Program-made: the position numbers and the translations under genes
Notes under the pieces: model-generated
Seen by the model: only the letters and a program-made list of their open reading frames with translations
Databases searched by the model: none
Told to the model about the DNA's origin: nothing
Shown: piece after piece, positions 51,037-59,892 of the stretch
How positions within the stretch are numbered: the first letter of the stretch is position 1
How the letters are laid out: the number at the start of each line of letters is the position of its first letter
From: Lachnospira sp. UBA3212
GTDB taxonomy: Bacteria > Bacillota > Clostridia > Lachnospirales > Lachnospiraceae
DNA length: 64,000 nt
NCBI GenBank assembly: GCA_002363615.1
Contig: DEWK01000014.1
Span: forward strand, 111,658 to 175,657
Direction of reading: 5' to 3'

Positions 51037-52470
51037 TTATACGTTAATAGAAACAGATACACCAAGTAAATCCTTGTTTTCCTCAAGGACTGGATTAACA
51101 ACTTCTCTTAAGTACTCTGTTACCTGCTCTGGAGCACGTCCCACATAACGACTTGGATCCATACTCTTTTGTAAGTCTTCTAAGGTCATATTAAAGGAAG
51201 GATCTGCTGCAATTAACTCAAGCAGGTTATTCTCTCCACCCTCTTCCTTTACATTCTTACCAGCCTGCATAGAAAGAACACGAATCTTCTCATGCAGTTC
51301 CTGTCTGTCTCCACCAGCCTTCACCGCATCCATCATGATGTTTTCGGTAGCCATAAATGGAAGTTCACTCATAAGTCTCTTGGTAAGAACCTTATCATAT
51401 ACCTTTAATCCATCGGTAACATTGATGCAAAGATCAAGAATACCATCAATGGCAAGGAAGCTTTCAGGAACTGAGATTCTCTTATTTGCTGAATCATCTA
51501 GGGTTCTCTCAAACCACTGGGTAGAAGATACGATAGCCGGGTTTAAGGCAGTAACCATTACATAATCTGCAAGGGAAGCAATACGCTCCGAACGCATTGG
51601 ATTTCTCTTGTATGCCATAGCAGAAGATCCAATCTGCTGCTTTTCAAATGGCTCCTCAATCTCCTTTAAGTGCTGAAGAAGACGAATATCGTTCGAGAAC
51701 TTATGAGCAGATGCTGCAATTCCCGCAAGTACATTTAATACTCTTGTGTCAACCTTACGGGAATAGGTCTGTCCAGAAACAGGGAAGGTATCGCTAAATC
51801 CCATCTTCTTTGCAATCAACTGGTCTGCCTTCTTACACTTCTCGTGATCCCCTTCAAAGAGTTCTAGGAAAGAAGCCTGAGTTCCGGTAGTTCCCTTAGA
51901 ACCTAAAAGCTTCATGGTAGACAGTACATAGTCAAGATCCTCAAGATCCAGCATAAACTCATTCATCCAAAGAGTTGCTCTCTTACCTACTGTAGTTGGC
52001 TGAGCTGGTTGGAAATGAGTAAATGCAAGTGTAGGCTGGTTCTTGTACTGATCAGCAAAATTAGCAAGCTGAGCGATTACATTTACAAGTTTCTTTTTCA
52101 CAAGCCTTAAGCCCTCAGTCATAATAATAATATCCGTGTTATCACCTACATAACAAGAGGTTGCTCCAAGATGGATGATCCCCTTTGCCTTTGGACATAA
52201 AAGACCGTAAGCATAGACATGACTCATTACATCATGACGACACTCCTTCTCTCTTCTCTTAGCATCCTCATAATTGATTTCCTCTGCATGGTCCTTTAAT
52301 TCCTGAATCTGTTCATCGGTAATATCGATTCCCAATTCTTTTTCTGTTTCAGCAAGAGCGATCCATAACTTTCTCCAAGTCTTAAACTTCTTGTCCTGTG
52401 AGAAAATATACTGCATCTCTTTGCTTGCGTAACGCTCTGAAAGTGGACTGCTATATCTGTCTGTTGCCAT
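51037..52470 (-). CDS. purB: Adenylosuccinate lyase
   Basis: 477 residues from ATG 52470 (AAGGAG, 7 bases). Fumarase-superfamily signatures: THFQPAQPTTVGKR, GSKGTTGTQASF and IGSSAMAYKRNPMRSE (the flexible signature loop with catalytic serine); HDVMSHVYAY gives a further active-site histidine. It acts twice in purine synthesis (SAICAR and adenylosuccinate). It is 42 bases after purF and is the end of the gat-pur run. Confidence 0.95.
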   Translation of the reverse strand: MATDRYSSPLSERYASKEMQYIFSQDKKFKTWRKLWIALAETEKELGIDITDEQIQELKDHAEEINYEDAKRREKECRHDVMSHVYAYGLLCPKAKGIIHLGATSCYVGDNTDIIIMTEGLRLVKKKLVNVIAQLANFADQYKNQPTLAFTHFQPAQPTTVGKRATLWMNEFMLDLEDLDYVLSTMKLLGSKGTTGTQASFLELFEGDHEKCKKADQLIAKKMGFSDTFPVSGQTYSRKVDTRVLNVLAGIAASAHKFSNDIRLLQHLKEIEEPFEKQQIGSSAMAYKRNPMRSERIASLADYVMVTALNPAIVSSTQWFERTLDDSANKRISVPESFLAIDGILDLCINVTDGLKVYDKVLTKRLMSELPFMATENIMMDAVKAGGDRQELHEKIRVLSMQAGKNVKEEGGENNLLELIAADPSFNMTLEDLQKSMDPSRYVGRAPEQVTEYLREVVNPVLEENKDLLGVSVSINV

Positions 52471-52512
52471 AATCAATCTCCTTTTCTTTGTCGACATCTT
52501 TGCCGTATTAAA

Positions 52513-53955
52513 TTATTTATCATAGTTTCCACGGATATCCTCCTTGGGAGGCTCCAGCGGATAGTTTCCGTTAAAACATCCGGTACAAATCGGAAGTCCA
52601 CCGGCCATTTCTGATAGACGGTCAAATTCCAAGTAACCCAGAGAATCTGCACCAATTAATTGGCAGATTTCTTCTACGCTTCTTTCATGGGCAATCAGCT
52701 GGTCCTTAGAAGGAATATCGGTTCCAAAGTAACACTCACTGATAAATGGAGGAGATGAAATTCGAACGTGAACTTCACTTGCTCCTGCCTCCCGAAGCAT
52801 ATGAACGATTCTAGCAGAGGTAGTTCCACGAACGATGGAATCATCAATCATAATCACTCGCTTGCCATTCACTGCTTCTTTTAACACGTTTAACTTCACA
52901 GTTACGCTGGACTCTCTTGCACTTTGCTTAGGCTTAATAAAAGTTCGTCCAACATAGGTATTCTTCACAAATGCTGTACCATAAGGGATTCCCGACTGCA
53001 TAGAGTAGCCAAGGGCTGCTGCATTACCGGACTCCGGAACTCCAACCACTAAGTCTGCCTCTACCGGACTATCCATGGCCAGGAATTTTCCAGCCTGGAT
53101 TCTAGCGTGGTAAACAGAGACTCCATCAATCACGCTATCCGGTCTGGCAAAATAAATATACTCAAAAACACATCTTGCTTCCTTCTCTTTTGGAAGACAG
53201 TGGCTCCGATCGGAAGCGATTCCATCCTTGGTAATGGTTACAATCTCTCCCGGCTCTACATCTCGAACATAGGTGGCTCCTACGGTATCTAAGGCACAGG
53301 TCTCAGAGGATAAAAGGTAAGCATTCCCACGCTTTCCAATACAAAGCGGCTTAAATCCAAAAGGATCTCTGGCTCCAATCAGCTTTCTGGGACTCATAAC
53401 GCAAAGGGCATAAGCACCCTTAATCTTATCCATAGCCTTTGAAACCGCAAGTTCTACCGACTGACAATTCACACGCTCCCTGGCGATATGATAAGCAATT
53501 ACCTCCGAATCAATGGTGGTTTGGAAAATTGCTCCGGTGTACTCTAATTCATGACGAAGCTCCAAGGCATTGATCAAATTACCATTGTGAGCAAGTCCCA
53601 AGGTTCCCTTTACATAATTTAATACCAAGGGCTGAGCGTTCTCTCTGGTAGAGGCACCGGCAGTAGAATAACGTACATGGCCTACTCCGATATTTCCCTT
53701 TAGATTTTCTAAATGGTTTGGTTCAAAGACTTCATTTACCAGGCCCATTCCCTTATGAGAATGCACCTGACCTTTAGGGCCGTCCGTATCTGTGACAGCA
53801 ATTCCGCAGGACTCCTGTCCCCTGTGCTGTAAGGCAAATAAACCATAATAAATGGTAGATGCCACGTCTTCACCATCTAAATCATAGACACCAAAAACGC
53901 CACATTCCTCGTGTACTTCGTCTTCACTACTCTGAGTCGTTGTATATTCTTTCAT
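52513..53955 (-). CDS. purF: Amidophosphoribosyltransferase
   Basis: 480 residues. A 17-residue propeptide precedes Cys18 in CGVFGVYDL, the N-terminal nucleophile of the glutaminase half. LQHRGQESCGIAV and LAHNGNLINA follow. The PRPP-binding loop is VIMIDDSIVRGTTSARIV. Cysteines at CVFEYIYFARPDS and CTGCFNGNYP near the C-terminus fit the iron-sulfur form found in Bacillus. It is the committed step of purine synthesis. It starts 15 bases after gatB. Confidence 0.95.
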   Translation of the reverse strand: MKEYTTTQSSEDEVHEECGVFGVYDLDGEDVASTIYYGLFALQHRGQESCGIAVTDTDGPKGQVHSHKGMGLVNEVFEPNHLENLKGNIGVGHVRYSTAGASTRENAQPLVLNYVKGTLGLAHNGNLINALELRHELEYTGAIFQTTIDSEVIAYHIARERVNCQSVELAVSKAMDKIKGAYALCVMSPRKLIGARDPFGFKPLCIGKRGNAYLLSSETCALDTVGATYVRDVEPGEIVTITKDGIASDRSHCLPKEKEARCVFEYIYFARPDSVIDGVSVYHARIQAGKFLAMDSPVEADLVVGVPESGNAAALGYSMQSGIPYGTAFVKNTYVGRTFIKPKQSARESSVTVKLNVLKEAVNGKRVIMIDDSIVRGTTSARIVHMLREAGASEVHVRISSPPFISECYFGTDIPSKDQLIAHERSVEEICQLIGADSLGYLEFDRLSEMAGGLPICTGCFNGNYPLEPPKEDIRGNYDK

Positions 53956-53970
53956 TTGTTTTTTCCCTTA

Positions 53971-55407
53971 TTACTTTGTTAAAAGTTCCATGATCAATTT
54001 ATTCACCAGGGCAGGATTTGCCTTACCCTTTGATGCTTTCATTGTCTGTCCAACCAAGAATCCCAAGGCTTTTGTCTTGCCGGCATGGTAATCTTCCACG
54101 GATTTTGGATTGTTCTTTACTACCTCACTAACAATGCTTCTAAGTCCTTCTTCGTTATTGTCCTGCTTTAATCCATGTTCTTCCACATAGGCAACCGGAT
54201 CGATATTTTCTTCAAAAATATGTTCAAATACTTCACGGGCCGCGGTACGATTTATGGTGCCAGCTTCAATTAAATCAATCAGACTCGCAAGATGTTTTGC
54301 ATCAAAATCGATTTCCTCTAACTCCATCTCTTTTTCCTTAACCAGTCTCATGGTATCACCCATTAACCAGTTGCTGACTTCCTTAGGCTTTTTCCCAAAA
54401 TCAACCACAGATTCAAAGAGATCTGCCAGGTGCTTCACACCGGTAAGAATATTGGCATCATATTCCGGAAGACAATATTCTTCCATGTAACGCTTCTTCT
54501 TTTCCGGACGAAGTTCCGGCTGGTCCTGTTTAATTTGTTCAATCCATTCGTCTGAAATGTGGATTGGTACCAGGTCAGGATCCGGGAAATAACGATAATC
54601 CTGAGCATCCTCTTTAGAACGCATTGCGTAAGAGTATTCCTTATTATCATCCCATCTTCTGGTTTCCTGTACAACCTTTTCACCAGCTTCGATTAAATCA
54701 ATCTGACGCTCTGTCTCATTGGCAATACATCTTGCAATTGCCTTAAAGGAATTTAAGTTTTTGGTTTCTGTTCTGGTTCCAAATTCACTAGAACCCACCT
54801 CACGAACCGATAAGTTTACGTCTGCTCTCATGGAGCCTTCCTGAAGCTTACAATCTGAAGCTCCCAGGTACTGTACTGCCATACGAAGAGCATCTAAGTA
54901 TGCGATCACCTCTTCTGCACTTCTCATATCCGGCTCTGATACAATCTCAATCAAAGGAACGCCAGAACGGTTGTAGTCTACATAAGAGGAATCTGTAAAA
55001 TCATCATGTACCAGCTTACCTGCATCCTCTTCCATATGAATTTCATGGATTCGAATGTCCTTTGGTCCATTCGCTGTTTCAATGGTTACATGACCATCTC
55101 TGCAAATTGGAAGATAAAGCTGAGAAATCTGATAATTTTGAGGATTGTCTGGATAGAAATAATTCTTACGATCAAACTTACAATCCTGGGTAATGGTACA
55201 ATTCGTCGCTAAACCAACCGCCATTGCATACTCAACGACCTTCTTATTAAGTACAGGAAGGGAACCGGGCATACCGGTACAAACCGGACAGGTATGGGTA
55301 TTCGGATCTCCACCAAATGCAGTGGAACATCCACAGAAAATCTTGGTTTTGGTTGCAAGCTCTACATGAACTTCCAAACCAATGACAGTTTCATACTGTT
55401 TTGCCAT
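53971..55407 (-). CDS. gatB: Asp/Glu-tRNA amidotransferase subunit B
   Basis: 478 residues. Begins YETVIGLEVHVELATKTKIFCGC, with CPVCTGMPGSLPVLN and the zinc cysteines of that region; FDRKNYFYPDNPQNYQISQL and RSGVPLIEIVSEPDM follow. The C-terminal helical/Yqey domain binds the tRNA. With GatA and GatC it turns Glu-tRNA-Gln into Gln-tRNA-Gln. It follows gatA with one base between. Confidence 0.97.
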   Translation of the reverse strand: MAKQYETVIGLEVHVELATKTKIFCGCSTAFGGDPNTHTCPVCTGMPGSLPVLNKKVVEYAMAVGLATNCTITQDCKFDRKNYFYPDNPQNYQISQLYLPICRDGHVTIETANGPKDIRIHEIHMEEDAGKLVHDDFTDSSYVDYNRSGVPLIEIVSEPDMRSAEEVIAYLDALRMAVQYLGASDCKLQEGSMRADVNLSVREVGSSEFGTRTETKNLNSFKAIARCIANETERQIDLIEAGEKVVQETRRWDDNKEYSYAMRSKEDAQDYRYFPDPDLVPIHISDEWIEQIKQDQPELRPEKKKRYMEEYCLPEYDANILTGVKHLADLFESVVDFGKKPKEVSNWLMGDTMRLVKEKEMELEEIDFDAKHLASLIDLIEAGTINRTAAREVFEHIFEENIDPVAYVEEHGLKQDNNEEGLRSIVSEVVKNNPKSVEDYHAGKTKALGFLVGQTMKASKGKANPALVNKLIMELLTK

Positions 55408-55408
55408 T

Positions 55409-56881
55409 CTAGTTTACTCCTTTCTGTGCAAGATCACACATCTCATAGGTCTTAGTCTGCTCATATGCATAGGCTGCCTTAAACAAAACATCCTCACGGA
55501 ATCTGTTTCCAATTAACTGAGCACCGATTGGAAGGCCATTCTTATCCTTTCCAACAGGAACTGTGATACCTGGAAGACCTGCAAGATTTACTGAGATGGT
55601 ATAAATATCTCCCAGATACATCTTGATTGGATCTGCAAGAGAGGAGCCAATCTTTGGTGCTGTTGTTGGAGCAGCAGGGGCAAGAATCACATCATACTTG
55701 GCAAATGCCTCATCAAAAGCCTTAACAATTAAAGCCTTTGTGCGAAGTGCCTTTAAGTAATAAGCATCATAGTAACCGGAGCTTAATACAAAGGAACCAA
55801 GCATAATACGTCTCTTTACCTCAGGACCAAATCCCTGGGAACGGCTTTTCTTTATCATATCATGAAGACCATTATATTCCTTGGCACGATAGCCATACTT
55901 AACACCATCAAACCGTTCCAGATTAGAACTGGCTTCTGCATCTGCGATTACATAGTAAGCAGGAATTGCATATTCCACTAAGGAAAGATCAAACTCTTCC
56001 ACAACTGCACCCTGGGCCTCTAAGGTCTTGGCAAGCGAAAGAACATGATCAGCAACTTCCTTATCTAAACCTTCTTTAAAGTATCCCTTAGGAACACCAA
56101 TACGAAGTCCCTTAATATCCTGACCCAGATACTGATTAAAGTCATAATCTTCTCTCTTAATAGAGGTAGAGTCCTTCGAATCGTAACCGGAAATGGTAGA
56201 AAGGATGGTTGCACAATCTCTTACGTCTTTGGCAACCGGTCCAATCTGATCTAAGGAAGAACCATAAGCGATTAACCCAAAACGAGAAACGGTTCCATAG
56301 GTAGGCTTAATTCCAGTTACACCACAAAAGGAAGATGGCTGACGAATGGATCCTCCTGTATCAGAACCTAAGGCATAGATTGCCTCATTGGCTGCAACCG
56401 CTGCGCAAGAACCACCGGAAGATCCTCCCGGAACATGGTCTAGGTTCCATGGATTTCTTGTGATACCATACGCAGAAGTCTCAGTGGTAGAACCCATGGC
56501 AAATTCATCCATGTTGGTCTTACCAATCATAATCGCTCCTGCTGCCTCAAGCTTTTCTACTGCTGTAGAAGAGTATGGTGGCACAAAATTTGAAAGGATC
56601 TTAGAACTACAAGTGGTCGTTACTCCCTTGGTACACATGTTGTCCTTAATGGCAACCGGTACACCGGCAAGTGGGTGGGTTAATTTCTTTTCATCAATTA
56701 ACTGTTGAACCTCTTTCGCTCTTTTTAAAGCAGCCTCTCCATCATATGAAACGTAACTATGTACGTCTTTTTCTACACGCTCTACCTGGGCTAAAACCTC
56801 CTGAGTTGCCTCTACCGCAGATAGTTCACCGGCCTGAATCTTCTTTCCCAAAGAAACGGCAGTAAGATTTAAAACACTCAT
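55409..56881 (-). CDS. gatA: Asp/Glu-tRNA amidotransferase subunit A
   Basis: 490 residues, amidase-signature family. Catalytic Lys in GVPVAIKDNMCTKG, serines in GSSGGSCAAVAANEAIYALGS and GSIRQPSSFCGVTG: the Ser-cisSer-Lys triad is complete. It releases ammonia from glutamine and passes it to GatB. It is 9 bases after gatC. Confidence 0.97.
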   Translation of the reverse strand: MSVLNLTAVSLGKKIQAGELSAVEATQEVLAQVERVEKDVHSYVSYDGEAALKRAKEVQQLIDEKKLTHPLAGVPVAIKDNMCTKGVTTTCSSKILSNFVPPYSSTAVEKLEAAGAIMIGKTNMDEFAMGSTTETSAYGITRNPWNLDHVPGGSSGGSCAAVAANEAIYALGSDTGGSIRQPSSFCGVTGIKPTYGTVSRFGLIAYGSSLDQIGPVAKDVRDCATILSTISGYDSKDSTSIKREDYDFNQYLGQDIKGLRIGVPKGYFKEGLDKEVADHVLSLAKTLEAQGAVVEEFDLSLVEYAIPAYYVIADAEASSNLERFDGVKYGYRAKEYNGLHDMIKKSRSQGFGPEVKRRIMLGSFVLSSGYYDAYYLKALRTKALIVKAFDEAFAKYDVILAPAAPTTAPKIGSSLADPIKMYLGDIYTISVNLAGLPGITVPVGKDKNGLPIGAQLIGNRFREDVLFKAAYAYEQTKTYEMCDLAQKGVN

Positions 56882-56890
56882 ATTGCCCTC

Positions 56891-57184
56891 CTATTCTACC
56901 GTCTTTGGAACAACGTATTGACCGTTCTTCTCTTCTGGTGCATTTGCCAACATGTTCTCATGGTCATCCCCATTCGTTACCTGATCCTCACGGAAGACGT
57001 TCCAAACAGGAAATACATGTGACATTGGACTTACACCAGTTACATCAAGTTCGTTAAGCTTGTCAATATAGTCAAGCATGGTGCCCAGGTCTTTCTTGGC
57101 CTGCTCTTTCTCCTGGTCAGAAAGCTCAAGCTGGGCTAAAATTCCAACGTAATCAATGGTCTCATCTGAAATGATATTAGCCAT
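56891..57184 (-). CDS. gatC: Asp/Glu-tRNA amidotransferase subunit C
   Basis: 97 residues. IDYVGILAQLELSDQEKEQAKKDL and YIDKLNELDVTGVSPMSH are GatC signatures, and NVFREDQV follows. It wraps around GatA and stabilises the complex. It is first of the gatCAB trio and 30 bases after trpS. Confidence 0.95.
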   Translation of the reverse strand: MANIISDETIDYVGILAQLELSDQEKEQAKKDLGTMLDYIDKLNELDVTGVSPMSHVFPVWNVFREDQVTNGDDHENMLANAPEEKNGQYVVPKTVE

Positions 57185-57214
57185 GGAATCCTCCTATATA
57201 ATATTCAATAATTT

Positions 57215-58312
57215 TTAAGCATTCTTATTGGCAAAACGTTTTGCCTGTTCTTTGATCAATTCCTCATCTTCAAAGTAGTTGATCTGCATGGCATTCTTTA
57301 CCTCAGCCATGGTCTGCTTGGCAACGTTTCTAGCGTACAAAGTTCCCTCTTCCAGGATTTTATAAACACCGGGAATGTCCTTCTCCAATTCCGCTCTTCT
57401 TTCGCGAATTGGAGCAAGGGTCTCCTCTAAAACCTTAATTAAGAACTTCTTTACCTTAACATCTCCTAAACCACCACGGGTGTAGTGAGCCTTTAACTCA
57501 TCTAAGTTCTTATACTCAGGAAGGTACTTTTCAAAATGCGCATCCTCTGCAAATGCATCTAAGTAGGTAAATACGGCATTCCCTTCTACCTGTCCCGGAT
57601 CCTCGATCTTAAGATGGTTTGGATCTGTGTACATGCTCATTACCTTGGTTTTTACATCCTTGGCCGAATCGGAAAGATAGATGCAGTTACCAAGTGACTT
57701 ACTCATCTTGGCCTTACCATCTGTACCAGGAAGTCTTCTGCAGACGTCATTTTGAGGAATCACAGCCTTTGGCTCCACCAAAACGCCCTCCGAATAGATG
57801 TTACCAAAGCTACGTACAATTTCTCTTGCCTGTTCAATCATAGGAAGCTGATCTTCCCCAACCGGAATAATATTAGACTTAAATAAGGTAATATCTGCTG
57901 CCTGACTAATTGGATAAGTAAAGAAACCAACCGGAATGCTGTTCTCAAAATTTCTCATCTTTAACTCAGTCTTTACTGTAGGATTTCTCTGCAGTCTTGA
58001 AACGGTAACCAGATTCATATAATAAAAACTTAATTCGCAAAGTTCCGGAATCTGTGACTGAATGAAGATATGTACCTTAGAAGGGTCGATTCCACAAGAT
58101 AAATAGTCTAATGCTACCTCAATAATGTTTTGTCTGACTTTCTCAGGGTTATCAAAGTTGTCCGTTAATGCCTGGGCATCCGCAACCATGATATACATCT
58201 CATCAAAATCACCTTCGTTTTGTAATTCTACTCTTCTTCTTAAAGAGCCAACATAATGTCCTAAATGTAGGCGACCAGTTGGACGATCTCCCGTTAATAT
58301 TACCTTACTCAT
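57215..58312 (-). CDS. trpS: Tryptophan--tRNA ligase
   Basis: 365 residues, class Ic synthetase. The HIGH motif is HLGHYVGSL near residue 16, and KMSKS is in GKAKMSKSLGN. GFFTYPISQAADI and VPVGEDQLPMIEQAREI (here IIPVGEDQ) lie between and shape the Trp pocket. Slightly longer than many bacterial TrpS. No T-box leader is visible: the leader is about 50 bases from a promoter (TTTACT, 18 bases, TATAAT at 58374-58369). It begins the trpS-gatCAB-purF-purB run. Confidence 0.92.
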   Translation of the reverse strand: MSKVILTGDRPTGRLHLGHYVGSLRRRVELQNEGDFDEMYIMVADAQALTDNFDNPEKVRQNIIEVALDYLSCGIDPSKVHIFIQSQIPELCELSFYYMNLVTVSRLQRNPTVKTELKMRNFENSIPVGFFTYPISQAADITLFKSNIIPVGEDQLPMIEQAREIVRSFGNIYSEGVLVEPKAVIPQNDVCRRLPGTDGKAKMSKSLGNCIYLSDSAKDVKTKVMSMYTDPNHLKIEDPGQVEGNAVFTYLDAFAEDAHFEKYLPEYKNLDELKAHYTRGGLGDVKVKKFLIKVLEETLAPIRERRAELEKDIPGVYKILEEGTLYARNVAKQTMAEVKNAMQINYFEDEELIKEQAKRFANKNA

Positions 58313-58368
58313 TTGTCTATCCTTTCCTGGAAGCGTATAGAAACACTTCGCCTTTTATAACAGACTAG

Positions 58369-58398
58369 ATTATAACACAAACCCTTCTTTATAGTAAA
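58369..58398 (-). promoter_or_regulatory. Promoter of the trpS-gat-pur run
   Basis: Minus strand TTTACT (58398-58393), 18 bases, TATAAT (58374-58369). Confidence 0.65.
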
Positions 58399-58416
58399 GT
58401 GTCAAAAATGAGTAAA

Positions 58417-58482
58417 AAGCCGCTCCAAGGGAAGGAATTCTGAACAACATTCAAAACTCCTCTCTTAAAACGGCTTCTTTGC
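58417..58482 (-). terminator. cysK terminator
   Basis: On the minus strand AGCCG...CGGCT closes a long imperfect stem, followed by TTTTTAC. Confidence 0.75.
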
Positions 58483-58499
58483 CTACGTCAAATCATTCC

Positions 58500-59429
58500 T
58501 TAAGAAAATAAAGGGGTAGATAAGTAGCGGTCTCCTGTATCCGGGAAGAGGACTACAATAGACTTTCCTTGATTTTCTGGACGAAGCGCCAGATCATAAG
58601 CGGCCTTTAAGGCTGCCCCTGAGGAAATGCCCACCAGAATACCTTCTGCCTTTCCCACGATCCTTGCGAATTCATAGGAATCTTCATTGGTAATTGGCAT
58701 AATTTCATCGTATACCTTCTGATCTAAGACTTTTGGTACAAAGTTCGCTCCAATTCCCTGAATCTCGTGAGCCCCTGCCTGACCCTTAGAAAGCACCGGT
58801 GAGGAAGCCGGCTCCACGGCTACCACCTGGATCTTTGGATTTTTTTTCTTTAAATACTGACCGGTTCCTGTTATGGTTCCACCGGTTCCTACGCCTGCCA
58901 CAAAGAAATCCAACTCTCCCTCGGTATCCTCATAGATTTCAGGACCTGTGGTTAGGAAATGAGCCCTGGCATTGGCAGGATTGTCAAACTGTCCTGGGAT
59001 AAAGGAATTTGGAATCTCTTTTGCTAATTCTTCTGCCTTTTCAATGGCACCGGCCATTCCCTTGCTTCCTTCCGTTAGAACAATCTCAGCCCCATAAGCC
59101 TTTAAAAGTTTTCTCCGTTCCACAGACATGGTTTCCGGCATGGTTAAAATTGCCCGATAACCCATGGAACTGGCTACCGCTGCCAACCCGATTCCGGTAT
59201 TTCCTGAAGTAGGTTCGATTAAAACCGCCCCCTCCTTTAAAAGTCCCTTCTCTCTGGCATCCTGGATCATATAGTAAGCCACTCGGTCCTTAACACTTCC
59301 TGCAGGATTAAAATATTCCAACTTGGCATAAATCTTTGCCTTAAGCTGATACTTTTCTTCAAAATTTGTAAGCTCCATTAAGGGAGTATGTCCAATTAGG
59401 TCTGCAAAATTCTTCTTAATATTCTTCAT
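58500..59429 (-). CDS. cysK: Cysteine synthase A
   Basis: 309 residues from ATG 59429 with AGGAGG 7 bases upstream. The ORF is open for 96 more codons, but these are hydrophobic noise over the promoter. PLP lysine in NPAGSVKDRVAYYM, PTSGNTGIGLA, GTGGTITGTGQYL for the phosphate, and GISSGAALKAA. It makes cysteine from O-acetylserine and sulfide. It has its own promoter (TTGACT, 17 bases, TATAAT at 59463-59458). Confidence 0.96.
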   Translation of the reverse strand: MKNIKKNFADLIGHTPLMELTNFEEKYQLKAKIYAKLEYFNPAGSVKDRVAYYMIQDAREKGLLKEGAVLIEPTSGNTGIGLAAVASSMGYRAILTMPETMSVERRKLLKAYGAEIVLTEGSKGMAGAIEKAEELAKEIPNSFIPGQFDNPANARAHFLTTGPEIYEDTEGELDFFVAGVGTGGTITGTGQYLKKKNPKIQVVAVEPASSPVLSKGQAGAHEIQGIGANFVPKVLDQKVYDEIMPITNEDSYEFARIVGKAEGILVGISSGAALKAAYDLALRPENQGKSIVVLFPDTGDRYLSTPLFS

Positions 59430-59457
59430 CTTACTGCCTCCTAAAAATTTCATTTGC

Positions 59458-59486
59458 ATTATAGAAAATTGCAAGCGCAAAGTCAA
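59458..59486 (-). promoter_or_regulatory. cysK promoter
   Basis: Minus strand TTGACT (59486-59481), 17 bases, TATAAT (59463-59458). No CymR-type or S-box leader was recognised. Confidence 0.8.
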
Positions 59487-59661
59487 TCCCGGTAAGAGCA
59501 TGGAACTTTTATATGATACAAAAACGTTTACGTGAAAGTTTCGTGAATTCAACAAAAAAATTATTGTAAAATTCATCACTTTGTAATAGAATGAGCAGAA
59601 ATATAAAAAAGACGAATTTTTAATTAGGCACGGGGCCTTGCCCAGAAAGAGGTGAATGAAT

Positions 59662-59826
59662 ATGAATTCAATGGTAAAGGTATATGACGTACCCAACTTC
59701 AAAAAAATCGTCGACAAGAATGAAATTCTTATGGCGCAGGAAAAGATGAAGTGTTATATTTTATCTGGGTTCACTCTTGACACGATCGTGAATGATCAGT
59801 TTATGAGAAGAACCAGAAACAGATAG
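59662..59826 (+). CDS. Small 54-residue protein of unknown function
   Basis: A short ORF behind AGAGGTGA (about 9 bases), with a second in-frame ATG at 59656. It begins MNSMVKVYDVPNFKKIVDKN and ends FMRRTRNR; it is basic, with one cysteine and no membrane segment. A possible promoter, TTGTAA, 17 bases, TAGAAT, lies about 70 bases upstream. I do not recognise it. It precedes the LTA-synthase-like gene on the same strand with a structured gap. Confidence 0.6.
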   Translation: MNSMVKVYDVPNFKKIVDKNEILMAQEKMKCYILSGFTLDTIVNDQFMRRTRNR

Positions 59827-59831
59827 AAAGG

Positions 59832-59892
59832 CATTCATTTGATCTGTGACTAAAAGATTCGTAACAGATTCAAACGAATGATAATAGTCACA
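59832..59892 (+). promoter_or_regulatory. Structured leader over the LTA-synthase-like start codon
   Basis: Two competing hairpins: 59832-59847 with 59864-59880 (one mismatch, one bulge), and TGTGACTA (59845-59852) with TAGTCACA (59885-59892), which includes the A of the ATG. The arms overlap at 59845-59847, so both cannot form fully. No Shine-Dalgarno sequence is visible. Translation control is inferred. Confidence 0.5.

Noticed and set aside
58313..58400. T-box leader for trpS
   Set aside because: The leader from the predicted start is only about 50 bases, with no T-box sequence or terminator.
59430..59717. 96-codon N-terminal extension of cysK
   Set aside because: Hydrophobic low-quality sequence over the cysK promoter; the ATG at 59429 has AGGAGG and matches normal CysK length.
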